DNA of 64,000 bases from Brevundimonas sp. MF30-B (GCF_004683885.1 NZ_CP038440.1:2328001-2392000); one strand, 5' to 3'. Positions 51,813-61,810 are shown, numbered from the stretch's first letter. Numbers and translations: made by a program. Notes: generated by a model not told the origin, from the letters alone.

Positions 51813-54100
51813 CGGTCCTGCAACAGCGGAGCGAACAAATCTCGAAGTGCCGCGTCGTCGAACGTGTCGATTTCGCGCGGCGAGTTGGGAATGGACGGAG
51901 CATCTGCGACGGAAGTTTCCTCGCCGAGTTCCAAGATGCGCTCCTCGACCTTGGCAAGGGCGCGGGCCAACGCCTCCGGCGGCACGTCGGCACGGGGCGC
52001 GAGTTTCTTCAGGGTCGTAGCGTGGTCCTCGAGCGTTGACTCGGAATCGATGCCGCCGATGCTTAGTTCGACATCGTCGATCTCGCGGCGAATGGCTTCC
52101 ATCGCCGCTTTTCGCACCCGGTCACTGGCTGGCGGGTAGCTGGCTTCCACGGCGTCGGCCATGTTTTCGAGTTCGTCGTGCGACATACCCCACGCAAGGA
52201 GATTGACGATCTCGTCCTCTAGGGCGTCGGCCAGGCCGGCCGCGATTGAAAGTGTGCCGTAGTAGCCATCATCCTCAAGCTCGCCGACCAACTCGATCAG
52301 GTCAGCACCTTCGCGCCAAGCGCTGAACCCTGACCAGCCTTGTGGCGCGGGAGGGGCCTTAGCGAGCTGCATGGCGAGCTGACAGAAGCGATCCTCGCCG
52401 CTTGCCGAACCCCAGTTCAACAGGAGTTTGATGCGGGCCACATTCCCGAGATCGGCGGTGACGTACGCGTCCGGTCTCCTCTTCTTCCAGGTGGGCAGTT
52501 CCGGAAATTTCTCCGCGATGTCGGCGAACGCCAACGCTAGGCGTTTAAGGTCCTGCTGGGGGATGCCGAGCGGATAAGCGACCTGCCAGACCGCCTGCGC
52601 CCATTGGGCGGTTTGCGCCGTCTTGGCGCATTCACAGAGCAGCGCGACGTCTTTGACGTAGTCGCTCATGTAGTCCCGGAATGAAGGGTTCACGTAGGCG
52701 ACGACCGTACCCCTGATGGTGATGAACCCACCTTCCAGGATGCGGATGGCCTCCTCGAAATCCTTGGGATCGCGTGCGATGCCGTAGGTCGTGCAGAGCT
52801 CCCGATGCAGCGCCTCGAACGCCGGCTGCAGCTCGTCCAATTCAACGCCGTACTGCGAGCAGAAATACATCGTCAGCAGCAGGTGCCGACACTTCTCGGG
52901 AATGTGCTTCCGGTAGGCGGTGTCCCACAGTTGCTTCGGGTTGGCTAACGCGGCCAGGAACGCCTTCGGGTAGGTTTCCGGCGTCTCATCGTGAAGGCGA
53001 TCCCCGTCGGTCATCCACTCGATGACGCGTGGATTGTAGTTCCTGTGATCGACAACCTTCTTCACCGTCCCGCTCTCGATGAGGGCGGCTACAAGCTCGC
53101 GCGGCGTGCCCGCCACGATCAGGTGATTGTAGAGGATGCGGGCCCGGATGCGGCGGGTATAGGTGCCGACATCCAAGAGGTAACGGCTGATGTCGAGCCG
53201 TTGGTCGGCGAGATGTTCGGAGGAGCGCCGGGCTTCTTCAAAAATGTGGGCGCGCGTGGTGAGGATGAACCGCGCATTCGGTGACGTTCGTACGCGTCGC
53301 ATCAAGCGCGCGAGATCGGAATCCTTCGCGGCGAGCGCTTGGGTGTCCAAGGCGATCTTCCCGAGAAAATCGTCGAACAGAAATACCTGCCGTTCGCTGT
53401 CGACGATGGCTCCGAACCCATCGTCCAAGCTGCGCACCGCGACGAGCTGCCAGCCGTCGGCGAGGTACGCGTAGGAGAGCATCTCCGCGAGCGTGGTTTT
53501 ACCTACTCCAGGCGGCCCCGAGACAATCAGGACGTGCTGGTCTTCCAGGATAGCCTGTGCGTCCCCAAAGCTGGGGTTCTGGGCATAGACGCGAACCTTC
53601 GCTTCGATCTCGGCTTTCGTGATCGTGGTGACGGTGTGCGACGCGGAATGAAGCACTCGCTCCAACACCGCCGAGCTGGAAAGCCAGAGCTTGATGTGGG
53701 CCTTCTCGATGTCCGGAAAGTCACGAAGCAAGGCATTGAGCTCGCCCGAACCCAGGATATCGCTCTGGTCCTTCAAGGCGGGTCCGATCTCGGCGGCCAG
53801 TTTGGCCTTGTTGGGAGGCGTGAGCTTACGAGAGGTTGCCAAGATGTAGCGATCGGGCGCCAACGCATCGATCGATCCGCGCTCGCGCTTCATCGTCGCT
53901 TTCAGCTTGGCGAAGCTGGAGCCGACATAGTGCTTCGCCTGAAGAATGGTCGTCGGGCCGCCGCGGGCGTGACGGCCATCCATGCCGCTATCCGGCCCTG
54001 CGGCGAACGCTTCGAAACGCAGGCCGATCTCGCGGCCGACGAGATCGCGGCATAGGTCCTCGAAGTCCGCCGGCGAGAGGGTGGAAAAATCATACGTCAT
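51809..54100 (-). CDS. STAND NTPase with N-terminal PD-(D/E)XK nuclease domain, Avs-like
   Basis: 763 residues. The N-terminus is a restriction-endonuclease-like fold (FEDLCRDLVGREIGLRFEAF, GPDSGMDG with D41, then ILQAKHY with Q54-x-K56). The NTPase module has Walker A GPPGVGKTT (about 195) and VFLFDDFLG (about 241), then winged-helix and long helical repeat regions that could sense a target. Such nuclease-STAND proteins resemble antiviral Avs proteins. The start overlaps the fic gene by 11 nt, so it is likely co-translated with it. Confidence 0.83.
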   Translation of the reverse strand: MTYDFSTLSPADFEDLCRDLVGREIGLRFEAFAAGPDSGMDGRHARGGPTTILQAKHYVGSSFAKLKATMKRERGSIDALAPDRYILATSRKLTPPNKAKLAAEIGPALKDQSDILGSGELNALLRDFPDIEKAHIKLWLSSSAVLERVLHSASHTVTTITKAEIEAKVRVYAQNPSFGDAQAILEDQHVLIVSGPPGVGKTTLAEMLSYAYLADGWQLVAVRSLDDGFGAIVDSERQVFLFDDFLGKIALDTQALAAKDSDLARLMRRVRTSPNARFILTTRAHIFEEARRSSEHLADQRLDISRYLLDVGTYTRRIRARILYNHLIVAGTPRELVAALIESGTVKKVVDHRNYNPRVIEWMTDGDRLHDETPETYPKAFLAALANPKQLWDTAYRKHIPEKCRHLLLTMYFCSQYGVELDELQPAFEALHRELCTTYGIARDPKDFEEAIRILEGGFITIRGTVVAYVNPSFRDYMSDYVKDVALLCECAKTAQTAQWAQAVWQVAYPLGIPQQDLKRLALAFADIAEKFPELPTWKKRRPDAYVTADLGNVARIKLLLNWGSASGEDRFCQLAMQLAKAPPAPQGWSGFSAWREGADLIELVGELEDDGYYGTLSIAAGLADALEDEIVNLLAWGMSHDELENMADAVEASYPPASDRVRKAAMEAIRREIDDVELSIGGIDSESTLEDHATTLKKLAPRADVPPEALARALAKVEERILELGEETSVADAPSIPNSPREIDTFDDAALRDLFAPLLQDR

Positions 54101-55208
54101 CGCTGACGTCCTTCAGCGAATAGCTCGTGCTGCGGCCGCCGCCTTCGTCCTTGATGAGGATATCGCGCTTCAGAAGGTCGGTGATGTCGCGAAGGGCGGT
54201 GTCGGGCGAGGTCTTAGCCAACGCCGCCCATTTGGAATTGGTCAATTTGCCCTCCAACCCGTCGAGCAGCCGGTTCAGCACCTTGCGCTGCCGGTCGTTG
54301 AGCGGCTCATTCGCGTAGGCCTCCCAGAAGCGGGCTTTGCGCAGGACGGTCGACAAGATGACTTCCGCGCCATCGAAGGCGCGGTCCAGGCAAGCAAGGA
54401 ACCAGGCAAGCCATTCCGTAATGTCGAGGTCGCCCTTCTGGGTGCGCTCCAGGAGGTCGTAGTAGGCCTTCCGCTCCAAGCGGATCTGCGACGACATGGA
54501 ATAGAAGCGCTGCGGGCTCTGTTCCGAGCGCGCAAGGCTCATGTCTGCGATAGCGCGCGCGATGCGGCCATTTCCATCCTCGAATGGGTGGATGGTGACG
54601 AACCACAGGTGGGCGATGCCTGCCTTGAGAACTAGGTCAAGGCCTTGATCGCCCTCGAACCACGCAAGGAAGGTCTGCATCTCTGCGGCGAGGCGCGGCG
54701 CTTCCGGTGCTTCGTAGTGAATCTTCTCGCGCCCAAGCGGACCCGAAACGACTTGCATCGGCCCGGCTTCTGCTAGCCGCCAAGCACCCACGGTGATCCT
54801 GTGCATGCCGCTCCGACCCGTGGGGAATAGCGCGGCGTGCCAATCAAAGAGGCGATCATCGGTGAGGGGCTGTTCATACCGCTGAGTGGCATCGAGCATC
54901 ATCTCGACCACGCCTTCAACGTCGCGGTCGGCGGGCACGAGACCGCCAATATCCATCCCCAACCGTCGAGCGATGGAGGATCGAACTTGGTCCTTGTCGA
55001 GGATTTCGCCCTCGATCTCGCTGGACTTAAGAACGTCTTCGGTGAGCGTTTCGAGAACGGCCTCTGCGCGGAGCTGAAAACCCAATGCCGCCATGCGACC
55101 AGCGAAGCGGCCTTGCCGACGGGCGACGGCAGCAAGCGGTTCGGCCAGCCGTTCCGCATCCCATCGGAACGCCGGCCATCCGTCTAACTCATGTATGTAA
55201 AACGTCAT
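54090..55208 (-). CDS. Class II Fic protein with inhibitory motif and DUF4172-like N-terminus
   Basis: 372 residues from the ATG at 55208; a GTG at 55214 is an alternative. The inhibitory helix motif SSEIEG (S62, E66, G67) lies N-terminal to the active-site loop HPFEDGNGRIAR (207-218), the class II arrangement. The C-terminus has a winged-helix-like part (LTNSKWAALAKTSPDTALRDITDLLKR) that could bind DNA. Fic proteins AMPylate targets; this one may also repress itself through the palindromes at 55207-55289. It is operonic with the STAND gene. Confidence 0.88.
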   Translation of the reverse strand: MTFYIHELDGWPAFRWDAERLAEPLAAVARRQGRFAGRMAALGFQLRAEAVLETLTEDVLKSSEIEGEILDKDQVRSSIARRLGMDIGGLVPADRDVEGVVEMMLDATQRYEQPLTDDRLFDWHAALFPTGRSGMHRITVGAWRLAEAGPMQVVSGPLGREKIHYEAPEAPRLAAEMQTFLAWFEGDQGLDLVLKAGIAHLWFVTIHPFEDGNGRIARAIADMSLARSEQSPQRFYSMSSQIRLERKAYYDLLERTQKGDLDITEWLAWFLACLDRAFDGAEVILSTVLRKARFWEAYANEPLNDRQRKVLNRLLDGLEGKLTNSKWAALAKTSPDTALRDITDLLKRDILIKDEGGGRSTSYSLKDVSDDV

Positions 55209-55289
55209 AATCACCGCATCATTTGCGGTGATTATGTACGAAATTCACCGCAAATAGCAACAACAATCACCGCATCATTTGCGGCGATT
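55207..55289. promoter_or_regulatory. Two operator palindromes over the fic start
   Basis: The first has 12-bp arms ATAATCACCGCA and TGCGGTGATTAT around TCATT (55207-55235) and spans the start codon region. The second (55265-55289) has the same arms shortened to 10 bp with one mismatch, and a half-site TTCACCGCAAA lies between. They probably bind the Fic protein or its relative. Confidence 0.7.
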
Positions 55290-55693
55290 AACCCCATCGA
55301 TCGCCGCATCGATCAGAAACATTTCCGTCAAAGGATGTTTGCCGAGGCTCCACACGCGAGCCTCCTAGCGTTAACGGTTGGAGTCCTTCTCTATGCGGGC
55401 GTGTGTGATGCACCTCAAAGCGGGCACTGCGTACCGCCACTTCGAGTCAGAAGCGGTCATCTCGCCATTCCGACCGGAGTGGGGCAAGGGACGTCAGCTG
55501 CTGACTCTTCTCGGACCTTGAGCAGGTCCGCTTTGAAGATGGCGCCAGACGCGACCTCGATATCCCCCACCCTCGTACGCAGGGATATTTACAGTCGCAT
55601 TCCCAGTGCTCTGGCGGCGCAGCGCAAGGGATCATCGGTGTCATCGGTCAGCATGCCGAATGACCTCAGTGGTAGGCGAGGAGCGGGCCGCCG
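55290..55693. other. Island edge / intergenic region before glucoamylase gene
   Basis: No gene is seen. It contains a GAGTCAGAAGCGG string at 55444-55456 that recurs as the joined flank of the insertion sequence near 43887, a degenerate piece of the dispersed repeat family. It likely marks the junction between the defence island and the carbohydrate cluster. Confidence 0.4.
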
Positions 55694-58063
55694 TCAGCGC
55701 GCGCCCGCGTGCCGCTTCTCCACCACATCATATCGATCCCAGACCGCGCGATCAGCGAGGGAGCGGAGCAGCTTGAGGTACTCCGCATGGGTCCAGGCTA
55801 GAGGCGTTGCGGAGTTGGTGCCTTGGCCCATGGCCTCGTCGTGGCGGGTGGCGGCGCCTACGCCATCCCAGACCTGTTCAGGCAGCAGCAGGCCAGCGTT
55901 GGCGAAGCGCTCCATCCCGCGGACATAGGTGCGGCGAATGCTTTCAAGGGCCGCGGCGTCCGCCGTCCCGGCCTCCAGCGCGCGGGCCAGCTCATAGTGG
56001 CCGCGCTCGCCGGTGAAGAAGGGCCAGACCCGGCCGCGCTGGCCCGGCGCCATCACGCCGCCGACGCCGTAGCCCTTTCCATCCGACACGTCTTCGCCAT
56101 AGCCGTCGACGCCGTAGCGGCGCCAGCCGGGCGTCTGATCACCCTGCGGCCCAAAGTCGTAGCGCACGCGGTACATATGTTCGCGCGAGGTGTCGTCGTA
56201 CTCCGCCAATGTGTCCAGCACGTGCGGATCATCGGCGCGGCGCACGCCGTAGCGCACGAGTTCGAGAAAGCCGCCGTCGATCACCTGGTCCTCAGGCGGG
56301 GCGATCTGGCCGTTGGCTTCGCCGATCGGGGCCTTGTCGTTGGGGTCGGTGTTTCGCGTGATGCGGACGTAGTAGCGCCCGTCGCCGAAATCACCGTTGG
56401 TGGTGAACATGGTCGCCTCGATCTGCGATGCGTATCTGTCGGCGGCGGCCTGGTACCGGTCTGCTCCGGCCGGGTCTCCGGCCGCGCGCGCCATTTCGGC
56501 GGCCACGGTCAGACCGGCGACAACGGAGGCGGTGGTCGAGGGGGAGTAGCCCTGCTGTTCCTCCCAGCGCTCCTGCTGCGTGAAGGGCGGCCGGATCTCG
56601 TTCTGGTTCCAGTCGATGTTGACGACGCCGCCGTCGACCAGGAAATCGGCCGCAGGCTTGAGCATCCGCGCATACATGTCGCGCATGTCCGCGTCGGTCA
56701 GCCAACCCAGGGTCCACAAACGATGGCCCAGCATGATCGGCATGGCCGTCTGGTCCAGTTGGACCGCCATCCACTCCAGCGTGCCGTCGACGTGGGTCTT
56801 CTGCAGGAACCAGCCGCCGTCGCCCTTGTTGCCGGGCGTTTCGGGGCCGACCTGAACCTGAGGCAGATAGTGGAACGCCGCCATCGGCGTCTCGCGATCG
56901 CCCAGGGCGGCGAACGCCATGGCCACCTGATAGAAGTCGCGCGGCCAGACGGCCTTGTAACCGGTCGAGGGCTTGGACGCGTCGACCGTGTCACCCCACG
57001 GGTTAGAGAGCGAGGCGATCAGGGCCCCGGCGTAGGTGCGGTCCTCTAGCGCCTTGATCATCAGCGCCGAGGCATAGGCCAGTTTGCCGCCGTCGGTGCT
57101 CTGGGCGGCCAAGCGTGGCAGTTCGGACAGCGAGGCCATGTAATCTTCCCAGCCCACGTGCTCGCCCTCGCCGTTGTAGCGTTTGAGCACCTCGTCCAGC
57201 CCGGTGGCGAAGGTGGCGTCGGCCTGGCTCTCGGCAGCGGCGCGGCTGTCTCCGAAGCCTATGACGAAGTCGCGGCTCAGGCTCTGGCCTTGCTCCAGGC
57301 GAGGCAAGGCGCCGGTCAGCATGATGTTGCCGCCCTGATCCCCGGTTGTGTCGAAACGCGGCAGACCGCCCGCGAGCAGGCCGGTCAGACCGTCTGATGT
57401 GCCGATAAACCCTACACTGGCCGCATCGAACGGGGCGCTTGGGCGCAGGACGAGATGCACGTCGCCCTCATAGGCGTGCAGGCCCGACACCTCGGCCTGA
57501 CCGCGATCGTCCACGCCAGTGTTGGCCATGTGCGGCTCAAGCAGGACATAGGGCGTGACCCCGCCCTTGAGCGCGCGCACGGTGACACGAAGGACCAGCG
57601 CCTGCCGATCCGGGTCGGTGAACACCTGCTTGTCGATCGCGAAGCGTCCACCCCGGTCGGTTGTGGTCACCCCGTAGGCGGGCGACAGGGGCCGGCCTTC
57701 GGCGTCCTTGTGCACGTAATCGACAGCGAAGTCGGTGTCCTCGCCTTCGATCGCCAGGCCCGTGTCGGTGATGACGGCCATCCGCAGCTGCTTGATCTGA
57801 GCCTCGTGAATCAGCCCGTACATGGTCTCGGTCAGCACCCCGTCGGCGATCGAGAACCACACCTTTGACACCACGCCGGTCGGCCCGCCGTCACGATAGG
57901 CTCCGTCGATATAGGCTTCATAGGAAGCGCCCGCGCCGACCTTGGCGGCATAGGCCCACGTCGGCGCTTCGCCAGGCGCGCCGGGGGCGACCTGAGCGTG
58001 AGCCGCCCCAGACAAGGCGGAGGCGGCCGCGCCGGCCAGGATCAGGGTCTTGAAGATGCGCAT
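55694..58063 (-). CDS. GH15 glucoamylase, exported
   Basis: The ATG at 58063 (GAGG ribosome site) gives 789 residues and is preferred to a GTG 12 bases upstream. A signal peptide (LILAGAAASALSGAAHAQ) precedes a bacterial glucoamylase: an N-terminal beta-sandwich and a C-terminal (alpha/alpha)6 barrel with WPRDFYQVAMAFAALGD and the catalytic Glu region QERWEEQQGYSPST. It releases glucose from starch or maltodextrin non-reducing ends. It follows the MFS gene by 76 bp. Confidence 0.92.
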   Translation of the reverse strand: MRIFKTLILAGAAASALSGAAHAQVAPGAPGEAPTWAYAAKVGAGASYEAYIDGAYRDGGPTGVVSKVWFSIADGVLTETMYGLIHEAQIKQLRMAVITDTGLAIEGEDTDFAVDYVHKDAEGRPLSPAYGVTTTDRGGRFAIDKQVFTDPDRQALVLRVTVRALKGGVTPYVLLEPHMANTGVDDRGQAEVSGLHAYEGDVHLVLRPSAPFDAASVGFIGTSDGLTGLLAGGLPRFDTTGDQGGNIMLTGALPRLEQGQSLSRDFVIGFGDSRAAAESQADATFATGLDEVLKRYNGEGEHVGWEDYMASLSELPRLAAQSTDGGKLAYASALMIKALEDRTYAGALIASLSNPWGDTVDASKPSTGYKAVWPRDFYQVAMAFAALGDRETPMAAFHYLPQVQVGPETPGNKGDGGWFLQKTHVDGTLEWMAVQLDQTAMPIMLGHRLWTLGWLTDADMRDMYARMLKPAADFLVDGGVVNIDWNQNEIRPPFTQQERWEEQQGYSPSTTASVVAGLTVAAEMARAAGDPAGADRYQAAADRYASQIEATMFTTNGDFGDGRYYVRITRNTDPNDKAPIGEANGQIAPPEDQVIDGGFLELVRYGVRRADDPHVLDTLAEYDDTSREHMYRVRYDFGPQGDQTPGWRRYGVDGYGEDVSDGKGYGVGGVMAPGQRGRVWPFFTGERGHYELARALEAGTADAAALESIRRTYVRGMERFANAGLLLPEQVWDGVGAATRHDEAMGQGTNSATPLAWTHAEYLKLLRSLADRAVWDRYDVVEKRHAGAR

Positions 58064-58139
58064 GGGGAACCTCACTCGGGCAGGCGTCAGCTGTGGTCTC
58101 AGGATGGGTTTAGGGGGGCTTGGGCGTTCGCGGGCGCGT

Positions 58140-59675
58140 TCATCGGGCAGGCTCCTTGACGAACAGGGCCGAGGCCGCCGCAGCGAAGAAGCTGACGCCG
58201 CCGATCACCAGGGCGTACATCGCCTGACCCTGGAACAGATGGCGCAGGATGAGGCCCAGGATGGTCGCGGCGAGAAGCTGCGGCACGACGATGAAGATGT
58301 TGAACACGCCCATGTAGACGCCCATCTTGCGGCCCGGCAGGGCGCCCGCCAGGATGGCGTAGGGCATGGACAGTATGGAGGCCCAGGCGAAGCCCACGCC
58401 GATCATGGGCAACCACAGCAGCGCCGGATCGCGGATCAGCGTCAAGCCGATCAGGCCGATGCCGCCCAGGACCAGATTGATCGCATGGGCTCCGCGCCGT
58501 CCGGTGCGGCGAGCCAGTGTCGGGATCAGGAAGGCCGCAAGCGCCGCAACGCCGTTGTAGACGCCGAACAGAACGCCCACCCAGTCCGCACCGGCGTTGT
58601 AGGCTGCGCTGGTCGGGTCGGACGATCCATAGTGGACCGCCGTCACCGTCGCGGTGGTGTAGATCCACATGGCGAACAGGGCGAACCAGCTGAAGAACTG
58701 GACAATGGCCAGACCCTTCATGGTGTCCGGCATGGCGAAGATATCGTCCAGGATTTCGGTCAGGCCGTTAGCGCGCGTCGCGCGCCGAAATCCTGCGGCG
58801 GCCAGTTGCAGGGCGCCGAACAGGCCCAGCGCGCCAGCCAGGATGTAAAGCTCCTTCTCCCAGCCCGCGATCAGGACGGTCGCGCCAAGGAAGCCGGCCA
58901 GGCCCAGGAACGCCAGGCCGCCCAGTCCATAGCGCGCCGCCGGGCGTTGCGGCGAGGCGAGCGCAGGCGCGCCTTCCGCCGCGCCGTCGAATGCGGCGAC
59001 CTCGGCCGGGCTGTATTCCTTGGTGGAGAAGACGGTCCAGAGCACCGCGCCTAACAGGCCGGCGGCCCCGACGTAGAAGGCGACCTTGACCGACAGCGGC
59101 ACCGCGCCCGCCGCGGCGGTCGACGACAGATTGAACACGTTCGAAAGCAGCCACGGCAGCACCGACGCGAACACCGCGCCGGCGCCGATGAAGAAGCTCT
59201 GCATGGCGTAGCCGGTCGTGCGCTGTTCTTCGGGCAGGTTGTCCCCGACGAAGGCGCGGAACGGCTCCATGGTGATGTTGATGGACGCGTCCATGATCCA
59301 CAGCATGGCGGCGGCGAACCAGAGCGTCGGGCTGTTCGGCATCAGCACCAGCGCCGCCGAGGTCAGCAGGGCGCCGACGAGAAAATAGGGTCGCCGACGT
59401 CCGAGCCGTCCCCAGGTCTTGTCGCTGAAATAGCCGATCACAGGCTGAACCAGCAGCCCCGTGACCGGGGCCGCGATCCAGAGGATGGCCAGGCTGTCGA
59501 TCTCCGCGCCCAAGGTCTGGAAGATGCGGCTGGTGTTGGCGTTCTGAAGACCGAAGCCGATCTGAATGCCGAAAAAGCCGACGCACATGTTCCAGATCGC
59601 CCACATCGACAGGCGCGGACGCATCAGCCGAGGCGCACGGCTTTCAGTCGGCAGAACAGGCGCGGCAGAGGTCAT
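58140..59675 (-). CDS. MFS sugar transporter (SLC45-like, maltose-type)
   Basis: The ATG at 59675 overlaps the GH97 stop as ATGA, giving 511 residues; the longer frame is shadow. Twelve membrane segments with an MFS signature (GYFSDKTWGRLGRRRPYF, a loop 2-3 motif) and a second GRR in the middle. The pattern (NMCVGFFGIQIGFGLQNANTSRIFQTLG) matches maltose/maltodextrin-associated transporters beside alpha-glucosidase genes. It likely imports maltose or short maltodextrins across the inner membrane. Confidence 0.9.
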   Translation of the reverse strand: MTSAAPVLPTESRAPRLMRPRLSMWAIWNMCVGFFGIQIGFGLQNANTSRIFQTLGAEIDSLAILWIAAPVTGLLVQPVIGYFSDKTWGRLGRRRPYFLVGALLTSAALVLMPNSPTLWFAAAMLWIMDASINITMEPFRAFVGDNLPEEQRTTGYAMQSFFIGAGAVFASVLPWLLSNVFNLSSTAAAGAVPLSVKVAFYVGAAGLLGAVLWTVFSTKEYSPAEVAAFDGAAEGAPALASPQRPAARYGLGGLAFLGLAGFLGATVLIAGWEKELYILAGALGLFGALQLAAAGFRRATRANGLTEILDDIFAMPDTMKGLAIVQFFSWFALFAMWIYTTATVTAVHYGSSDPTSAAYNAGADWVGVLFGVYNGVAALAAFLIPTLARRTGRRGAHAINLVLGGIGLIGLTLIRDPALLWLPMIGVGFAWASILSMPYAILAGALPGRKMGVYMGVFNIFIVVPQLLAATILGLILRHLFQGQAMYALVIGGVSFFAAAASALFVKEPAR

Positions 59676-61732
59676 CGACGGGCTCTTCCCAGCGGAACGA
59701 AGCGGATCGCCTGACCACCGCCGGGGGCGAGATTGAGGGTGAGGGTGTCCGCCGACGTGACCTCTTTCTGCTCGATGACGATGTCCTCGCGGCGATCGGT
59801 GAAGTTGGCGTCGGGCCCGTCGCGGTAGATCTCGGCCCGGTAGCGGCGCCCCGCGTCCAGGAAGGACAAGGGGGCCGAAAGGCTGCGCGGATGCTCGTCG
59901 GTCACAGCGCCCAGCACCCAGACATCCGAGTGGCGATCTTTGCGGGCGATGGTGACGAAGTCGCCGACCTCGCCATTCAGGACGCGCGTCTCTTCCCAAT
60001 CGACGGGCACGTCCTTGATGAACTGGAATGGCCCCGGATTGGCCTCGTAGTGCACGAGCAGATCGGCCGCCATCTGCAGGGGGCTGTAGATCACCACATA
60101 CAGGGCCAACTGCTTGGCCCAGGTCGTCTGGATTCCGCCGGGGCTGCGGGTCTCCATGCCGAAGATGCCGGGCGTATAGTCCATCGGGCCGGCCAGCAGG
60201 CGGGTGAAGACCAGATTGGCCTCATGTTCGGGGGGATTGCCGGGCTGGCCCCAGGCGCTGAACTCCATGCCGCGCGCACCCTCGCGCGTAATCATGTTGG
60301 GATAAGTGCGCCGCAGTCCGGTGTCCTTGAACGGTTCATGCGCATTGACGGCGATGCGGTGTCGCGCCGCCGTTTCGACCACCCGCATATGGTGCTGCGC
60401 CATCGGCTGGCTCTCGTGCCAGGCGAAGACCATATGTCCGTCCGGCCCGGTGACCCGCGCGCCGCCGGCATCGGCGACATAGCCCGTCTTCACCGATCCG
60501 ACGCCCAGGCGTTCGTACAACGCCATCGCCGGCTCCAGCTGCCGCTCGTAGTTATAGGCGTTGCCGCCGGTCTCGTGGTGACCGATCAACTGAACGCCTC
60601 GCGCCCGGGCATGGGCGGTCACGCGTTCGATGTCGAAGTCGGGATAGGGTTCGGTGAAGCTGAAGTCGGAGCCATTGGCGAACCAGTCGCCGTCCCATCC
60701 CTTGTTCCAACCTTCGACCAGCACGCCGCCGAAACCGTGCTGGGCCGCGAAATCGATGTGTTTGATGGCGTTTTCCGTGGTCGCGCCGTGCTTAGGGCCC
60801 GAGCCCCAGGACTTGACCTCCAGGTGCATCTCCCACCAGACGCCCACATATTTCATCGGCTTGAACCAGCTGACATCGCCCAGCTTGTTCGGCTCGTTCA
60901 GGTTCAGGATCAGGCTGGATTCAGCCAGGCCCGCCGCCGTGTCGCTGATCTGCAGCGTCCGCCAGGGCGTGTTGAAGGGGGCCTCGCGCACCACGGCCGC
61001 GTTGCTCAAGCCAGGGGTCAACTGCGCGCGGAAGCCCAGGCCTTCCGACCGACGCAAGTTCATGCCGGCGTAGTCGATCAGCGCGGCCTCGTGGATCGAG
61101 ACGTGCAGGCCCGACGCCCCGCGCACGGTGATGGGCGTCTGGGCGCTGCCGACCGCGCTGATGCGCGTGCGGTTGTACAAATACTCCTCGCGGTTCCATT
61201 CCCAGGCCGGAATCCACCAGGCCTCGCCATCCTCGACCAGATTGAACTGGGTCAGCTCGGCGCCGATGCGGACCGTCTTGAGGCTGTCCTGTTCCGGGAA
61301 CTCGTACCGGAAGGCGACGCCGTCGTCATAGAGGCGCCAGACGACGTCGAAGCGACGGCGCAGGCCGGCGCGCTCTGCATAGGCCACCCGCCATTCGGTG
61401 TAGTGGTTGCGGACCAGGCGCCGCTCGCCCCACGGCTGCTCCCAGGTTTCGTCGACGGTCACAGGCCGGCTGGACGTCGGCGTCAGATTGCGCTCGAGCA
61501 TCGGAGCGTCAGTCAGCAGGAAGCCCAGGCGCGAGCTTTCGACCACGGTCCTGCCAAGGCGGGTGACGCTGTAGGTCGGTCGGCCGTCGTTATCGCTGCT
61601 CATTTCGACGGTCAGCACGCCGCGCGGCGACGAGGCGCGGGCCGTGGTCGGGGCGGTCTGGGCGACTACAGGCGAGCCGAAGGCCAGGGCTGAGGCGGTT
61701 CCGAGAGCCAGAAATGAGCGACGCTTCAACAT
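59672..61732 (-). CDS. GH97 alpha-glucosidase, exported
   Basis: The ATG at 61732 gives 686 residues with a signal peptide (RRSFLALGTASALAFGSPVVAQ). It has the GH97 layout: N-terminal beta-sandwich, (beta/alpha)8 barrel with VKTGYVADAGG and a catalytic glutamate region EGWNKGWDGDW, and a C-terminal domain. GH97 members such as SusB hydrolyse alpha-linked gluco-oligosaccharides. It is divergent from the LacI regulator. Confidence 0.92.
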   Translation of the reverse strand: MLKRRSFLALGTASALAFGSPVVAQTAPTTARASSPRGVLTVEMSSDNDGRPTYSVTRLGRTVVESSRLGFLLTDAPMLERNLTPTSSRPVTVDETWEQPWGERRLVRNHYTEWRVAYAERAGLRRRFDVVWRLYDDGVAFRYEFPEQDSLKTVRIGAELTQFNLVEDGEAWWIPAWEWNREEYLYNRTRISAVGSAQTPITVRGASGLHVSIHEAALIDYAGMNLRRSEGLGFRAQLTPGLSNAAVVREAPFNTPWRTLQISDTAAGLAESSLILNLNEPNKLGDVSWFKPMKYVGVWWEMHLEVKSWGSGPKHGATTENAIKHIDFAAQHGFGGVLVEGWNKGWDGDWFANGSDFSFTEPYPDFDIERVTAHARARGVQLIGHHETGGNAYNYERQLEPAMALYERLGVGSVKTGYVADAGGARVTGPDGHMVFAWHESQPMAQHHMRVVETAARHRIAVNAHEPFKDTGLRRTYPNMITREGARGMEFSAWGQPGNPPEHEANLVFTRLLAGPMDYTPGIFGMETRSPGGIQTTWAKQLALYVVIYSPLQMAADLLVHYEANPGPFQFIKDVPVDWEETRVLNGEVGDFVTIARKDRHSDVWVLGAVTDEHPRSLSAPLSFLDAGRRYRAEIYRDGPDANFTDRREDIVIEQKEVTSADTLTLNLAPGGGQAIRFVPLGRARR

Positions 61733-61797
61733 CAGGAAAACTTCCCCACTGAGAGGCTCTTGCCATGCGCATTCGAGCAGGCGCATGAAAGAGCAAG

Positions 61798-61810
61798 ATT
61801 TGCAGCAAAT
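61798..61810. promoter_or_regulatory. Candidate LacI-family operator
   Basis: ATTTGCAGCAAAT is an odd-centred perfect palindrome (ATTTGC-A-GCAAAT), followed closely by TTTTGCAACGATT. It lies between the GH97 start and the LacI start, where an operator controlling both would sit. Confidence 0.5.

Noticed and set aside
59891..61693. Plus-strand frame opposite the GH97 gene
   Set aside because: It is a codon-bias shadow of a recognisable glycosidase.
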